Shown here piece after piece: positions 62,981 through 64,000 of a DNA stretch of 64,000 nt. The stretch lies in contig JAULSR010000001.1 of assembly GCA_030512295.1 (NCBI GenBank), forward strand, positions 2,937,001 to 3,001,000, given 5' to 3'. The position numbers and the translations under genes are program-made. Source of the DNA: Bombardia bombarda (lineage: Eukaryota > Ascomycota > Sordariomycetes > Sordariales > Lasiosphaeriaceae). Position 1 is the first letter of the stretch; each line of letters starts with the position of its first letter. The notes beneath the pieces are model-generated. The model saw only the letters and a list, made by a program, of their open reading frames with translations, was not told the DNA's origin and ran no database searches.

Positions 62981-64000
62981 ATGAGCTCGGACTTTGTTGC
63001 CCATGTTCGCTCCTTCCTCTCGGGAAGGAGGAGAGTGGCGGCGAAAGCAGGAGATACTACGAAGACGTCCAAGGCGCCTTCCTTCCTCAGGTTTCGGTCC
63101 TCGAGCGTCTTCATCACCTTCACAGTCTGCCTCGCCATCTTCACCGACATCCTCTTTTATGGCCTGATTGTGCCTGTCATTCCCTTCAGCCTGTCGGTCC
63201 AGGCTGGGGTGCCTGAGGACCAGGTGCAGCACTGGACCGCCATCCTTCTAGCCTGTCACAATGCTGCTCTCTTCGTAGCAAGCCCCATTGTGGGCATTGT
63301 CGCCGACCGCACCTCGTCGCGTCGCCTGCCGCTCCTCCTTGGCCTCGTCGCCCTTGCTGCATCCACCTTGTTGCTGTGCCTGGGGAACTCGATTGCCCTG
63401 CTTGTCCTGGGCAGGCTCCTCCAGGGCCTCAGCGCCGCCATAGTGTGGTCGGTTGGGCTGGCCCTCCTGGTCGATACCATGGGCAGAAATGTCGGGTACT
63501 CGATGGGCTATGTTGGGCATTGCCATGTCGGTTGGCCTGCTGATATCGCCCGTCATTGGCGGTTCTATATATGCAGCTGCAGATTACTATGCAGTATATT
63601 ATGTAGCATTCGCTGTCATAGTCTGCGATATCGTCCTCCGCCTCGTGCTTATTGAGAAGAAGGTAGCCCGACAGTGGCTCGACGACAGTGATGACGAGAC
63701 GAGTGGTCAAGAGGGTCACACCACTGATGAGCAGCAGTATGGTCGTCCTGAGGAGCAGAACCACAACAGCGGGCCGGGCGGAGTTGTTGCTGCCTCAACC
63801 GACCCCGAAAAGCAGTCGGCGCCTGACGATGGCTCAGCCTCACCAGACCAACCAGACCAGGGCATAATTAGCGAGCCATCTAGCAGACCGGTCGCCGACA
63901 TTTTGGCGCACCCCGTGGCTGCCACCCATCCGCACTGGAAGCTGCTCAAGTCGTCTCGGGTCATAGCTCTCCTTCTTAGTGTAGTCATCGAGGCCGTTAT
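62981..64000 (+). CDS. MFS transporter, DHA1-like, frameshifted and cut by the window edge
   Basis: Drug:H+ antiporter type MFS protein related to vesicular-amine-type transporters. A hydrophilic start is followed by TM1 (FTVCLAIFTDILFYGLIVPVIPF), the loop-2/3 motif GIVADRTSSRR and TM4 with LGRLLQGLSAAIVW. At 63,515-63,517 (GGG) the frame breaks: with one G fewer the sequence continues as the expected GIAMSVGLLISPVIGGSIYA, then a long acidic central loop and the start of TM7 (KSSRVIALLLSVVIEAV), open to the end of the window. No splice signals could remove the extra base. Either a recent inactivating mutation or a base-calling error; the conserved open frame over the next 480 bases favours very recent change or error. 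The substrate is unknown and the 3' half is missing. Confidence 0.8.

Noticed and set aside
63500..63560. A tiny intron explaining the MFS frame change
   Set aside because: There is no donor/acceptor pair of workable length; a one-base change explains it fully.
1..64000. CRISPR array, bacterial operon or phage features
   Set aside because: The sequence is clearly fungal nuclear DNA with spliceosomal introns; the short tandem repeats have no unique spacers.

Overview
The window is nuclear DNA of a filamentous ascomycete (Pezizomycotina, most likely a Sordariomycete; I cannot name the genus). Reasons: short spliceosomal introns (mostly 54-110 nt) with fungal-type branch points (CTAAC/CTGAC), a septation kinase of the SepH/Cdc7 type, a fungal-style Spt6 and Rrp7, a fungal ACC deaminase and a Dal5-type transporter, and many short TACCTAGGTA-like motifs between genes.

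Layout. Bases 1 to about 28,000 form a gene desert: I found no protein, tRNA or rRNA gene that I can defend. The desert has ordinary base composition, many microsatellites and long pyrimidine- or purine-rich blocks. An AT-richer island at about 13.3-16.7 kb holds a decayed fragment resembling a Copia-type RNase H. From 28 kb to the right end the region is normal gene-dense fungal DNA: spt6 (+), sepH (-, 11 exons), a dead cytochrome P450 (-), an uncharacterised 455-aa protein (-), a dihydrofolate synthase (+), a DUF218 protein (+), an alpha/beta hydrolase (-), a C2H2 zinc-finger protein (-), ACC deaminase (+), a Dal5/ACS-family MFS transporter (+), RRP7 (-) and a frameshifted DHA1-type MFS transporter (+) that runs off the right edge.

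How the genes relate. Most are unlinked housekeeping functions: transcription elongation, septation signalling, folate synthesis and ribosome assembly. The one plausible functional pair is ACC deaminase followed on the same strand by a Dal5-type transporter with several GATA sites upstream; this could be a small nitrogen-scavenging module, but that is inference. The P450 carries at least four disabling lesions. The last MFS gene carries one single-base frameshift, which could be a sequencing error.

Exon boundaries were worked out by hand from reading-frame continuity, splice motifs and family conservation. I saw no convincing new molecular system. The most unusual item is the 28-kb non-repetitive gene desert.
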